Assembly (NCBI GenBank): GCA_047606825.1
Contig: JASGDY010000002.1
Span: 1-12,575, forward strand
Reading direction: 5' to 3'
DNA: 12,575 bases
DNA from: Rhizosphaericola sp047606825
GTDB lineage: Bacteria; Bacteroidota; Bacteroidia; Chitinophagales; Chitinophagaceae
In this document: piece after piece, positions 1-5,762 of the stretch
How positions within the stretch are numbered: the first letter of the stretch is position 1
Layout: every line of letters starts with the position of its first letter
Program-made: the position numbers and the translations under genes
Notes under the pieces: generated by a model
Seen by the model: only the letters and a program-made list of their open reading frames with translations
Database searches by the model: none
Told to the model about the DNA's origin: nothing

Positions 1-120
1 CACTTTTTGGCAAGGATGCGAAGAAAAACAAAATGCTACTCAAAGAGTATCGACAGGCTTAGAGAAGCAATGGCTATGCTAATATTGAAAAGAAATAATC
101 AATTAGATATACTTAATTAA
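1..120 (+). CDS. IS1-family transposase, 3' end only
   Basis: The frame is open from base 1 and stops at 118-120, giving 39 residues of a protein whose start lies outside the window. The stretch HFLARMRRKTKCYSKSI resembles the C-terminal end of IS1 (InsB-type) transposases, which carry a basic H.LAR..RK....SKS signature followed by a short helical tail. The DDE catalytic residues would lie upstream, outside the window, so activity cannot be judged. Its stop codon shares the palindrome TTAATTAA (113-120) with the stop of the convergent IS5-type transposase, so two insertion elements are butted tail to tail. No terminal inverted repeat of the IS1 element could be identified after the stop. The assignment rests on recognising this motif only. 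Confidence 0.62.
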   Translation, partial: HFLARMRRKTKCYSKSIDRLREAMAMLILKRNNQLDILN

Positions 121-887
121 CAATACCTTTTTTACCCATTACCATAATCATAGCGATATGAATGTGAGCTTCTACTGATTCGGCTAGACGCTCATAGTCT
201 ATCGCCAATCTTCTGTAATTCATCAGCCACGCAAAAGTTTTTTCCACTATCCATCGTTTGGGAAGGACTGCCCATTTGCCTGTTTCATTGCGTTTGACGA
301 TTTCCATGTCCATGTTTAAATTGGTCTTTACCCATTTTCCTAATTCTCCCTGATAACCGCCGTCCGCATATTTTCACGAGGCGGTGCTCGTCGTGCCTGA
401 GTTCATAAAGTTTTTCAAACACTTCTTTGGCCCCCTTGCTGTCGTGGACATGGGCGGAGTGTACGCTTAAACAAATAATCAATCCCAACGTGTCAACAAC
501 AATATGGCGTTTGCTGCCTTTTACTTTCTTGTTGCCGTCTATTCCTTTTCTGCCGTTGCCGCCCGTGCAACCCATTCTTACGCTGGCGCTGTCTATGATG
601 CCCATGCTTGCCGATGCTTTCCTGCCCGTCAGGCGGCGTATTGTCTTGCGCAACAAATCATGCGCCTGCCCTATCGTCCCGTCTCTTTTCCAGCGTTCAT
701 AATAATAATAGACGGTCGTCCAGGGGGCACCCCCCCGCAACAGGCGCCATTGGCAACCCGTTTTTGTAACATAGCAAATGCTCTCCCATATCGACTTGTA
801 CGGCCACTTGGGTTTTCTTTGCCCTTTAAACAGTTTTCCTATAACTTGCCACTGGAAATCGGTGGTCAACAGATATTCTTTTTGCAT
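113..887 (-). pseudogene. IS5-family transposase, frameshifted
   Basis: This is a DDE transposase of the IS5 type, split over two frames. The 5' part begins at the methionine of MQKEYLLTTDFQWQ (887) and shows the N-terminal domain typical of the family (W.Y...W....Y....GCQWRLL), then the first two catalytic aspartates, D99 in IIDSASVR and D132 in VVDTLGL. The 3' part carries the third acidic residue in W.VEKTFAWL followed by NYRRL and AHIHIAMIM. The frame breaks near 369-371: after VKI the expected ADGGYQGEL is found in another frame, so one extra base (or two missing) is needed to restore about 257 residues, a normal length for the family. This is a +1-type break, not the usual -1 slippage of some IS5 subgroups, and no A6-7 slippery run is present, so decay or a sequencing error is more likely than programmed frameshifting. 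Upstream in-frame codons extend to 971, but the family N-terminus favours 887. Confidence 0.85.
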
Positions 888-961
888 AAATATCTTCCAC
901 CGATTTTCTTTCCTAAATGCCTTTTGGGGATAAATAACCGCTTTTTTCAGGACATAAATAG

Positions 962-1102
962 TTATCCACAATTAACTTAAACAGCCTCTTAGAAGATGTG
1001 GAAGATTTTATAAGCGAAAAGGTCAACACGGTTACCGAAACAGAAATTATGAAAACTTGCAGTTTTGACTATATTTTTTCTGACTTAATTTGGACTGTTT
1101 AA
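962..1102 (+). pseudogene. Orphan reading-frame tail of unknown origin
   Basis: This stop-free stretch of 46 codons has no clear start and ends with TAA at 1100-1102. It lies just outside the probable right end of the IS5-type element. The part after the IS end (from about 993) reads EDVEDFISEKVNTVTETE and continues to SDLIWTV. It could be the C-terminal remnant of a gene interrupted by the insertion element, because the frame runs straight across the IS end and no matching 5' part is seen on the other side. I do not recognise the protein, and a chance open frame of this length is quite possible in AT-rich DNA. Confidence 0.2.
974..992 (-). repeat. Probable right end of the IS5-type element
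   Basis: The motif AACTTAAACAGCCTCTTAG lies upstream of the transposase start. Read on the minus strand it gives CTAAGAGGCTGTTTAAG, the kind of AGGCTGTTT end I associate with IS5-like elements. It ends in TTAG, which fits the YTAR-type target of this family. A second copy with 17 of 19 matches occurs at 1203-1221. No convincing matching left end was found near 1-112, so the element seems to have lost, or shares, that border with the IS1 fragment. Confidence 0.4.
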
Positions 1103-1145
1103 TATTAGTGTTTGGTATTATATGCTTCCAATACATCAAAACGTG

Positions 1146-1199
1146 TATTCCTTCTCCGCACAGTCCCCGTCGCGGCGGGGACTGTGCGGAGAAGGAATA
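1146..1199. repeat. Perfect 24-bp inverted repeat (hairpin)
   Basis: Bases 1146-1169 are the exact reverse complement of 1176-1199, with a six-base centre TCGCGG. The arms run from TATTCCTTCTCCG to CACAGTCCCCG and are more GC-rich than their surroundings. It lies between IS remnants and the end of the yihY-like gene, so it is not clearly the terminator of any intact gene, and there is no long T-run directly after either arm. Part of the arm, CGGGGACTGTGCGG, recurs with one change (CGGGGACTTTGCGG) at 2366-2379, which suggests a dispersed repeat family and not a gene-specific terminator. Confidence 0.75.
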
Positions 1200-1202
1200 A
1201 AT

Positions 1203-1221
1203 AACTCAAACAGCTTCTTAG
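1203..1221 (-). repeat. Second copy of IS-end motif
   Basis: AACTCAAACAGCTTCTTAG matches 974-992 at 17 of 19 positions and in the same orientation, with no transposase attached. It sits immediately after the right arm of the perfect hairpin at 1146-1199. It may be the solo end of a related, otherwise lost insertion element, or the edge of a small non-autonomous element that includes the hairpin. Confidence 0.4.
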
Positions 1222-1283
1222 TGTACAATGGAGGGAAATATTACACTTTGACGATTGCGCTATCATTGCTGTAAGATGTAGTA

Positions 1284-1312
1284 GCGCGGTACGTTCCAGA
1301 CCGCGCCTTTTT
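1284..1312 (+). repeat. REP-like stem-loop with T-run
   Basis: GCGCGGT (1284-1290) pairs with ACCGCGC (1300-1306) around a nine-base loop, and five T follow on the plus strand. It lies directly after the stop codon of the minus-strand yihY-like gene, but the T-run points the other way, so as a terminator it would act on plus-strand transcripts leaving the IS region. The GCGCGGT..TTCCAG..ACCGCGC pattern also looks like a dispersed extragenic palindrome. I cannot decide between the two. Between 1103 and 1283 I see only the 24-bp hairpin and the IS-end copy, with no gene. Confidence 0.4.
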
Positions 1313-2282
1313 AATAATATGCCTGCATCGCCGCTTCCCTTTCTTTTTGCCGGTCGATTTTTGCCTGTTTGAGTTTTAGGATGGACATGTCGATTTCGAA
1401 ACCGATGAGCAGCATCATCGAGCCGTAAAACACCAATAGCATGATTAGCATGACCGAACCGATGGAACCGTAAAATTTGCTGTAAGTCGATATGTTCTGC
1501 GCCCAATAGGAAAAAACGGAGGTCGTCAGTATGATCAATATGCTGCCGATAAATGCGCCGGGCGTGAGCAGTTTGTTGCGTTTCTTGATGGTCGGGCTAT
1601 ATTTGTACAGAAACGCGAGTGAATACAGGAAGAGTAGGAAGATGACAATCCAGCGGACATTCTTGATCAGTGCCTTGACGGACGGGTCTTTGATGTGCAG
1701 CCATTCCATTATTTTCCCAAAAATGACACCTTGTCCCAGCGAGATGATCAGGTTGCCCAATACGAGTACGACCAATATCAGCAGCAACCGGATGGCGCGC
1801 AGACGTTTCTTGACAAAATTGGTTTTCACCTTGTTGGGTACGCTTCTGTCCAGTGCGCGGATGATACCCATCACGGCGTTGGAAGAGTAAAAAAGCGTCA
1901 ATGCAAAACCCAACGAGAGCAATCCGTTTTTCTGCTTGATGAAAATGTCGTTGAGGAACCGCCGCAGTATCCGCCGCGTGTTGTGGTCCGGTGTCATGTC
2001 GTAAACCAGTGATTCCAATGCGTTGAACAAACTCTTGGATATCGGCAAATAGGGTATGAGTGAACAGATAAACAAAAATATCGCTGGAATCGCCAACAGC
2101 AGGTTGAACGACATGGACGCCGACCGCAGGGAAAGCCCCTCTTTCTTGACCGTTGTCCACAATTGCTGCCACACTTCGTAAAGACTAAACCCTTCGAAGC
2201 CAGGAAATGTCATTTTCCTGCTGTAAGCCCTGATGAAGTTGATTGGCGGGCTATTTAGTATTAGTCTTTCTAATTTAGTCAA
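1311..2282 (-). CDS. YihY/BrkB-family integral membrane protein
   Basis: The 323-residue protein belongs to the YihY/BrkB (UPF0761) family of polytopic inner-membrane proteins. About six hydrophobic segments are visible, near residues 58-80, 119-140, 161-185, 209-227, 241-262 and 275-297. Family-like features are LSLRSASMSFNLLLAIPAIF before the first helix, YKYSPT near residue 227, the LLTPGAFIGS start of helix five, and FYGSIGSVMLIMLLVFYGS near the end. The C-terminus is a charged cytoplasmic tail (KLKQAKIDRQKEREAA). The biochemical function of the family is not settled; older annotation as ribonuclease BN is wrong. The gene lies 156 bases downstream of mltG on the same strand, with a small repeat element between them. 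The start at 2282 is chosen because it gives a short hydrophilic N-terminus; M24 (MTFPGFEGF) is a possible alternative. Confidence 0.87.
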   Translation of the reverse strand: MTKLERLILNSPPINFIRAYSRKMTFPGFEGFSLYEVWQQLWTTVKKEGLSLRSASMSFNLLLAIPAIFLFICSLIPYLPISKSLFNALESLVYDMTPDHNTRRILRRFLNDIFIKQKNGLLSLGFALTLFYSSNAVMGIIRALDRSVPNKVKTNFVKKRLRAIRLLLILVVLVLGNLIISLGQGVIFGKIMEWLHIKDPSVKALIKNVRWIVIFLLFLYSLAFLYKYSPTIKKRNKLLTPGAFIGSILIILTTSVFSYWAQNISTYSKFYGSIGSVMLIMLLVFYGSMMLLIGFEIDMSILKLKQAKIDRQKEREAAMQAYY

Positions 2283-2313
2283 AATGTCGTTATTGGTTGA
2301 AAGTGGAGAGGAG

Positions 2314-2466
2314 AAAGTTGAAAGTTATGGTACGCTGTATAAAAAAAGTACGTTTCTTATTCCCACGGGGACTTTGCGGCAGGGAGTATTTATTGCTATG
2401 ATGTGAGACGTACAATGTTTTAAAAAAGCGGTATTGCATCACTTTCCATTTTCAACTTTCAACGTT
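2314..2466. repeat. Small inverted-repeat element between mltG and yihY-like gene
   Basis: AAAGTTGAAAGTT (2314-2326) is matched in inverted orientation by AACTTTCAACGTT (2454-2466), 12 of 13 bases. Inside lie GTACGCTGTATAAAAA (2330-2345), an exact copy of a 16-base motif at 7153-7168, and CGGGGACTTTGCGG, a one-change copy of part of the hairpin at 1146-1199. There is also a short inner pair, GTACGTTTC / GAGACGTAC. This looks like a degenerate non-autonomous repeat. Its right arm overlaps the 3' end of the mltG coding region. No open frame inside looks real. Confidence 0.5.
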
Positions 2467-3488
2467 CCACTGGATTTCGTTCTTTTGTCCAAGGAGTCCC
2501 GGTATTGGTTGGCGTATTGCACGTGCTGCTGGAATGTCTCGCTGAACTCGTGCGTGCCGCTGAGGTCGCTTTTGGCGACGAAGAACAAATATTTGGTTGC
2601 CGGTTGGTCGAGTACCGCGTCGATGGTCTTTTTGGACGGTGTGCATATCGGCCCGGGAGGCAGTCCCTTGTTTTTGTAGGTGTTGTAGGGTGACTGCACT
2701 TGCAGGTGTCCAGACAATATACGTTTGATGGTGAAGTCGTCGAGAGCGAAACGTATTGTGGGGTCTGCACCCAACGGCATGTCGATTTTGTAACGGTTGT
2801 AATAAACGCTGGCGATAGTGCCTTTTTCTGCATTGTTGTTGGTCTCTTCCTCGACGATGGACGCGATAATATAGACCTGCAAAGGTGTCAGCCCAAGTTT
2901 CGTGGCTTTGTCGGTGTGACCGTTGCTTGCCCAGAAATTTTTTTGGTAGTCTTGCAGGCGTTCCATGATGCTGCGCATCGAACTGTTCCAGTTGAGCAGA
3001 TACGTATCGGGTATGACCAACGACATCACGGTATTGGTGTCCACTCCCAGGAAAAGCAGCGAATCGTTGCTGTCGAGATAGTTGAGTGCGTGCAGGGAAT
3101 CCAGTTTGAACTGGCGTCCAATCAGTCCTGCGAGGTCGGCTCTTGTCCGGAGTTTGTTGATGACCAGTCTGGCGGGTGCTTGGTCGTTGTGGCGGAAGAG
3201 CAATATGATGTTTTTGAGGCTTGCGCCTTTCCTGATTGCAAATCTGCCGGTTTTTATCCGGTCCCATACATGCAGCCTGTCCGTGATGAAGCTGAACAGC
3301 CCGATAGTGCTGATGCCGTCCGTGCCGGACAGTTGGCGGATGATTGTGTCTTTAGCATTCGTTTTGGAGGTGACGTACACGTATTTGTGCGGCGAGTCAA
3401 ACTTGGTGGCGTTAAGTCCCAAGAGTACATAGCCGATGATGCCGGCAAAGACGATTAGGATAAGGAACGTGGCGATTATTTTTTTCAT
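2439..3488 (-). CDS. mltG: Endolytic murein transglycosylase MltG (YceG-like)
   Basis: MltG cleaves nascent peptidoglycan strands inside the chain and is thought to set glycan length and end synthesis. The 349-residue protein has one N-terminal membrane anchor (residues 4-24) and an exported body with the YceG domain. The catalytic region IIASIVEEET puts the expected catalytic glutamate at E213. It is followed by the family blocks SVYYNR, MPLGADPTIRFAL, SPYNTYKNKGLPPGPI, and KYLFFVAK near the end. Length fits the family. The last dozen residues (KSSGTLKVENGK) are encoded in the right arm of a small inverted repeat, so the natural C-terminus may have been altered by it. A TATCTTTG -7-like box at 3600-3607 lies upstream, just past the secG terminator, which suggests a transcript of its own. 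Identity is secure from the motif set. Confidence 0.94.
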   Translation of the reverse strand: MKKIIATFLILIVFAGIIGYVLLGLNATKFDSPHKYVYVTSKTNAKDTIIRQLSGTDGISTIGLFSFITDRLHVWDRIKTGRFAIRKGASLKNIILLFRHNDQAPARLVINKLRTRADLAGLIGRQFKLDSLHALNYLDSNDSLLFLGVDTNTVMSLVIPDTYLLNWNSSMRSIMERLQDYQKNFWASNGHTDKATKLGLTPLQVYIIASIVEEETNNNAEKGTIASVYYNRYKIDMPLGADPTIRFALDDFTIKRILSGHLQVQSPYNTYKNKGLPPGPICTPSKKTIDAVLDQPATKYLFFVAKSDLSGTHEFSETFQQHVQYANQYRDSLDKRTKSSGTLKVENGK

Positions 3489-3502
3489 CAGTTTATTTTT
3501 TT

Positions 3503-3517
3503 ATGGCTTTTAGCCAT
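3503..3517 (-). promoter_or_regulatory. Small hairpin in mltG leader
   Basis: ATGGCT and AGCCAT form a six-base stem with a three-base loop, 14 bases before the mltG start codon. On the transcript it is followed by an A-rich stretch and the AUG. It could affect ribosome access, but a stem this short may be chance. Confidence 0.25.
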
Positions 3518-3599
3518 TAGTTGTTGTGTTCGAGAATGACGAATGACCTGTTTATGTATAAAGTGTGTTTTTTGTTCATTCTTGGTTAATGGCTGACAT

Positions 3600-3607
3600 C
3601 AAAGATA
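3600..3607 (-). promoter_or_regulatory. Candidate mltG promoter (-7 box)
   Basis: On the minus strand the sequence reads TATCTTTG, a full match to the Bacteroidota -7 consensus TAnnTTTG. A TTG lies about 18 bases upstream, within the stem of the secG terminator, roughly where the -33 element is expected. It would give a leader of about 105 bases for mltG. This is a motif match only. Confidence 0.42.
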
Positions 3608-3611
3608 GCAA

Positions 3612-3640
3612 CAAAAAACCCTGACAAGAGTATCAGGGTC
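3612..3640 (-). terminator. Rho-independent terminator after secG
   Basis: On the minus strand ACCCTGA (3639-3633) pairs with TCAGGGT (3624-3618) around an eight-base loop and is followed directly by six T. It lies 60 bases past the secG stop and would end the regulator-lptE-TPR-secG transcript. Confidence 0.85.
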
Positions 3641-3700
3641 TGTTGGAATCTTTTTTAAACAATAAAAACTGATTCATCATTATGAAAAAGTAAATTGAAA

Positions 3701-4036
3701 CTATTTTGCTGGCTGCGTTGCCGGAGCTTGTTGTTGCGGCGTTGCAGCGGGTTGTGATACCGGAGCGTTGGTGTTCAGGTTCTTGAGTATGGAGTTGTTG
3801 CTGCCTGTCGAACCTTTGAGGAACATAATGGAAACCAAGCATAGAACCCCAAGCGCGCCTGCAAATATCCATGTACCTTTTTCCAGTACGTCGTTGGTCT
3901 GTTTTACGCCCATGAACTGGTTGCTGATGCCGCCGATATTGCCGGAGAGGCCACCGCCTTTGGGGTTCTGTATCAGGACGATAAAGCCCAGAATCACGCT
4001 TACCAGTATGATAATAATCAAAAATAAAAGAGCCAT
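3701..4036 (-). CDS. secG: Preprotein translocase subunit SecG
   Basis: SecG is the small non-essential subunit of the SecYEG channel in the inner membrane. The 111-residue protein has the expected two membrane helices (about residues 2-22 and 55-74) joined by the hallmark loop QNPKGGGLSGNIGG and a conserved VLEKGTW lead-in to helix two. The tail after residue 75 is rich in Asn, Pro, Gln and Ala (for example PQQQAPATQPAK) and is of low complexity, as is common in longer SecG proteins of this phylum. The gene starts six bases after the stop of the TPR-like gene, so the two are very probably co-transcribed. A strong hairpin terminator follows. Confidence 0.93.
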   Translation of the reverse strand: MALLFLIIIILVSVILGFIVLIQNPKGGGLSGNIGGISNQFMGVKQTNDVLEKGTWIFAGALGVLCLVSIMFLKGSTGSNNSILKNLNTNAPVSQPAATPQQQAPATQPAK

Positions 4037-4042
4037 TGTATG

Positions 4043-4990
4043 CTAATTGTTGTTTTTTAAATCATGAATCAAGGATGCAAAATAAGATGATTTCTCCGGT
4101 TTTAGCAAACTTAATTTTTCCAGCATCTCCACGGCTTCTTCTTTTTTCCCTTGTTGTACCAGTACGTCGACCATGGCTTCGGTGAGGATGGAAGGGTTCT
4201 TGTTGGAGTCGTTGGCTTTCTGCATGATGATTTTGTCTTCGTTGGGGTCGGCGTTTTTTTCGATTTCGGCGTTACCGATGCGTTTCATCTGCTTGAGCCA
4301 GTCCGAGAAACGTTTTACTTTCTGTCCAAAATCGGTGTTGATGGTATTGTCTGCGGTGATGCCGATGGATGCAAAATAGTCCTTTGTCGGCAGCAGTTTC
4401 GGATTGTCGTAAGACAGCGATTCGTTGGAGATGTCGGCCGTTTTGAACGCGGCGGCCTGTGCTTCCAGCATGGAGGACAGCCGGGACACGGGTTCGGAAT
4501 CTTCAGGTTTTGTTACTTCTTCCTGTATTGCTTCCTGTGGTTCTTCCTCGATGTTTGCCGTTGCTTCTGATGTGCTGGGAGCGGTCGTTTCTTCTATGGT
4601 GTTTTCAGCGTCAATGGATTCCGTATGTGTTTCATCCTGTGGTATTTTCCCGGCAATGTTTTCTGTTGCTACATTTTCCTCGAGTGCCGTAGGTTGGCTT
4701 TCTGCCACGGATGTAATCTCTTGCTGTCCGACCAAGGAGCGCTCTAGTGATTCCAACTGGAAATGCAGCCATTGTGGATTCTGGAAGTTAAGTGCCGTCT
4801 TTTGCAGTTGGCGTGGATATCCCGGGTCGTTGTCCTTTTTCATCTTGACAGTCAGTAGCAACTGTGCCAGTGTGAAGTAGGGGTATTGGTCGGTGACGTT
4901 CTTTAGTTCCTGCAAAGAAACCTGTTGTAAGTCGGCCTTGCCGGTAATCCAGTTAACGATACTGCTGTCCATTGTTGTGCGGTGTAACAT
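4043..4990 (-). CDS. Acidic TPR-like protein of the lptE-secG operon, function unknown
   Basis: The 315-residue soluble protein has no signal peptide and no membrane segment. The N-terminal block (…LQELKNVTDQYPYFTLAQLLL) matches a pattern I associate with Bacteroidales proteins encoded between LptE and SecG. The middle, roughly residues 95-175, is a low-complexity acidic stretch rich in Glu, Thr and Ala. The end (ILTEAMVDVLVQQGKKEEAVEMLEKLSLLKPEKSSYFASL, given in pieces: AMVDVLVQQGKKEEAVEML then LLKPEKSSYFASLI) is a single TPR-like helix pair. This suggests a scaffold or adaptor, but no function can be assigned. The true start may be M7 (MDSSIVNW, at 4972), which fits relatives better than M1. 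The gene lies 101 bases after lptE and overlaps nothing; secG follows at six bases. Confidence 0.8.
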   Translation of the reverse strand: MLHRTTMDSSIVNWITGKADLQQVSLQELKNVTDQYPYFTLAQLLLTVKMKKDNDPGYPRQLQKTALNFQNPQWLHFQLESLERSLVGQQEITSVAESQPTALEENVATENIAGKIPQDETHTESIDAENTIEETTAPSTSEATANIEEEPQEAIQEEVTKPEDSEPVSRLSSMLEAQAAAFKTADISNESLSYDNPKLLPTKDYFASIGITADNTINTDFGQKVKRFSDWLKQMKRIGNAEIEKNADPNEDKIIMQKANDSNKNPSILTEAMVDVLVQQGKKEEAVEMLEKLSLLKPEKSSYFASLIHDLKNNN

Positions 4991-5091
4991 AAGTCAAATG
5001 TAAAAAGGAAAAAGGAAAAAATCCGTGAGCCCAGGGCTTGATGCAAAAAGCATGGCAACGCTTTTCGTTGTTTACGCCTCCCATATTGTGC

Positions 5092-5622
5092 TTACCAGTT
5101 GGCAAAGACATCATTGAAAATGGCTTCGCTGACGTTTTTGAGAATATCGCTTTTCAACTGGCTTTCCGCTTGGTCCAGGGAAAGGCTGGAGGCGAAGTCA
5201 AAGTTTTGGCTGACGTTAAATTCCTTCTTTTTGCCTTCCTTGGTATTGTCAATCCATACAAGATGGAAACCCACCGTCAACCGGTTCATGCTGGCAGAGG
5301 ACGTAGTGCTGCTGCTCCCGGAACTGATGCCGGAAGTAGAGACGTCATAGCTGGAGACGTCGCCGCTCAATACATAGTCCGCATTGATGTCTTCCGTGAG
5401 TGTCAGCTTGGTCTGGTTGTTAATCAACTGCCTGACTGCGTCTGTCAGGTTAGGTGCCAGCGTTGCGTTGACATAACGCGCCTTGTTGCCAAAAAGGCTA
5501 AGGTTCACCGTCTTGACATTGGACGGAATGCTGGTGTTATTGAAAGAATAAACGCCACAGGATGTCGTGCCGACAACCAGCAATACCAACACGGCGAAGA
5601 TTTTTAAATGTATATTTTTCAT
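5092..5622 (-). CDS. lptE: LptE-like LPS-assembly lipoprotein
   Basis: LptE plugs and assembles the LptD barrel that inserts lipopolysaccharide in the outer leaflet. From M at 5622 the 176-residue protein has a lipoprotein-type signal (MKNIHLKIFAVLVLLVVGTT) with a likely acylated Cys22 in TTSCGVYSF. The -3 residue is Thr, not Leu, so the lipobox is somewhat atypical. The CGVYSFNNTSIPSNVKTV opening followed by LAPNLTDAVRQLI is the pattern seen in Bacteroidota LptE-type proteins. A serine-rich patch (SGISSGSSSTTSSAS) sits near residues 95-110. An earlier in-frame ATG at 5634 is less likely because it puts extra residues before the signal. The gene lies 140 bases downstream of the regulator gene on the same strand. 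No good promoter was seen in that gap. Confidence 0.83.
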   Translation of the reverse strand: MKNIHLKIFAVLVLLVVGTTSCGVYSFNNTSIPSNVKTVNLSLFGNKARYVNATLAPNLTDAVRQLINNQTKLTLTEDINADYVLSGDVSSYDVSTSGISSGSSSTTSSASMNRLTVGFHLVWIDNTKEGKKKEFNVSQNFDFASSLSLDQAESQLKSDILKNVSEAIFNDVFANW

Positions 5623-5762
5623 GTTCAAAGTCAAAATTAAAAGATGAAAGTAAAAAATGTTGTGTGGTAAATATGAAATAACTTTTATGGAATCAACATT
5701 TGGTATAAGTATTTGTCTAAGCTTACGGAAACCATGAAAGCCAAGGCATTTTTCCTTTAAAC

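Noticed and set aside
57..72. Possible left end of the IS5-type element (TTAG followed by AGAAGC)
   Set aside because: Only about six bases agree with the right end and it lies within the IS1-like coding stretch, so the match is too weak.
504..980. Plus-strand frame of 158 codons opposite the IS5-type transposase
   Set aside because: It is antisense to recognisable transposase sequence. Its hydrophobic look is a by-product of the opposite frame.
2700..3458. Long plus-strand open frame of 252 codons opposite mltG
   Set aside because: It is antisense to a gene with clear catalytic motifs and shows no domain of its own. Such frames arise from codon bias on the other strand.
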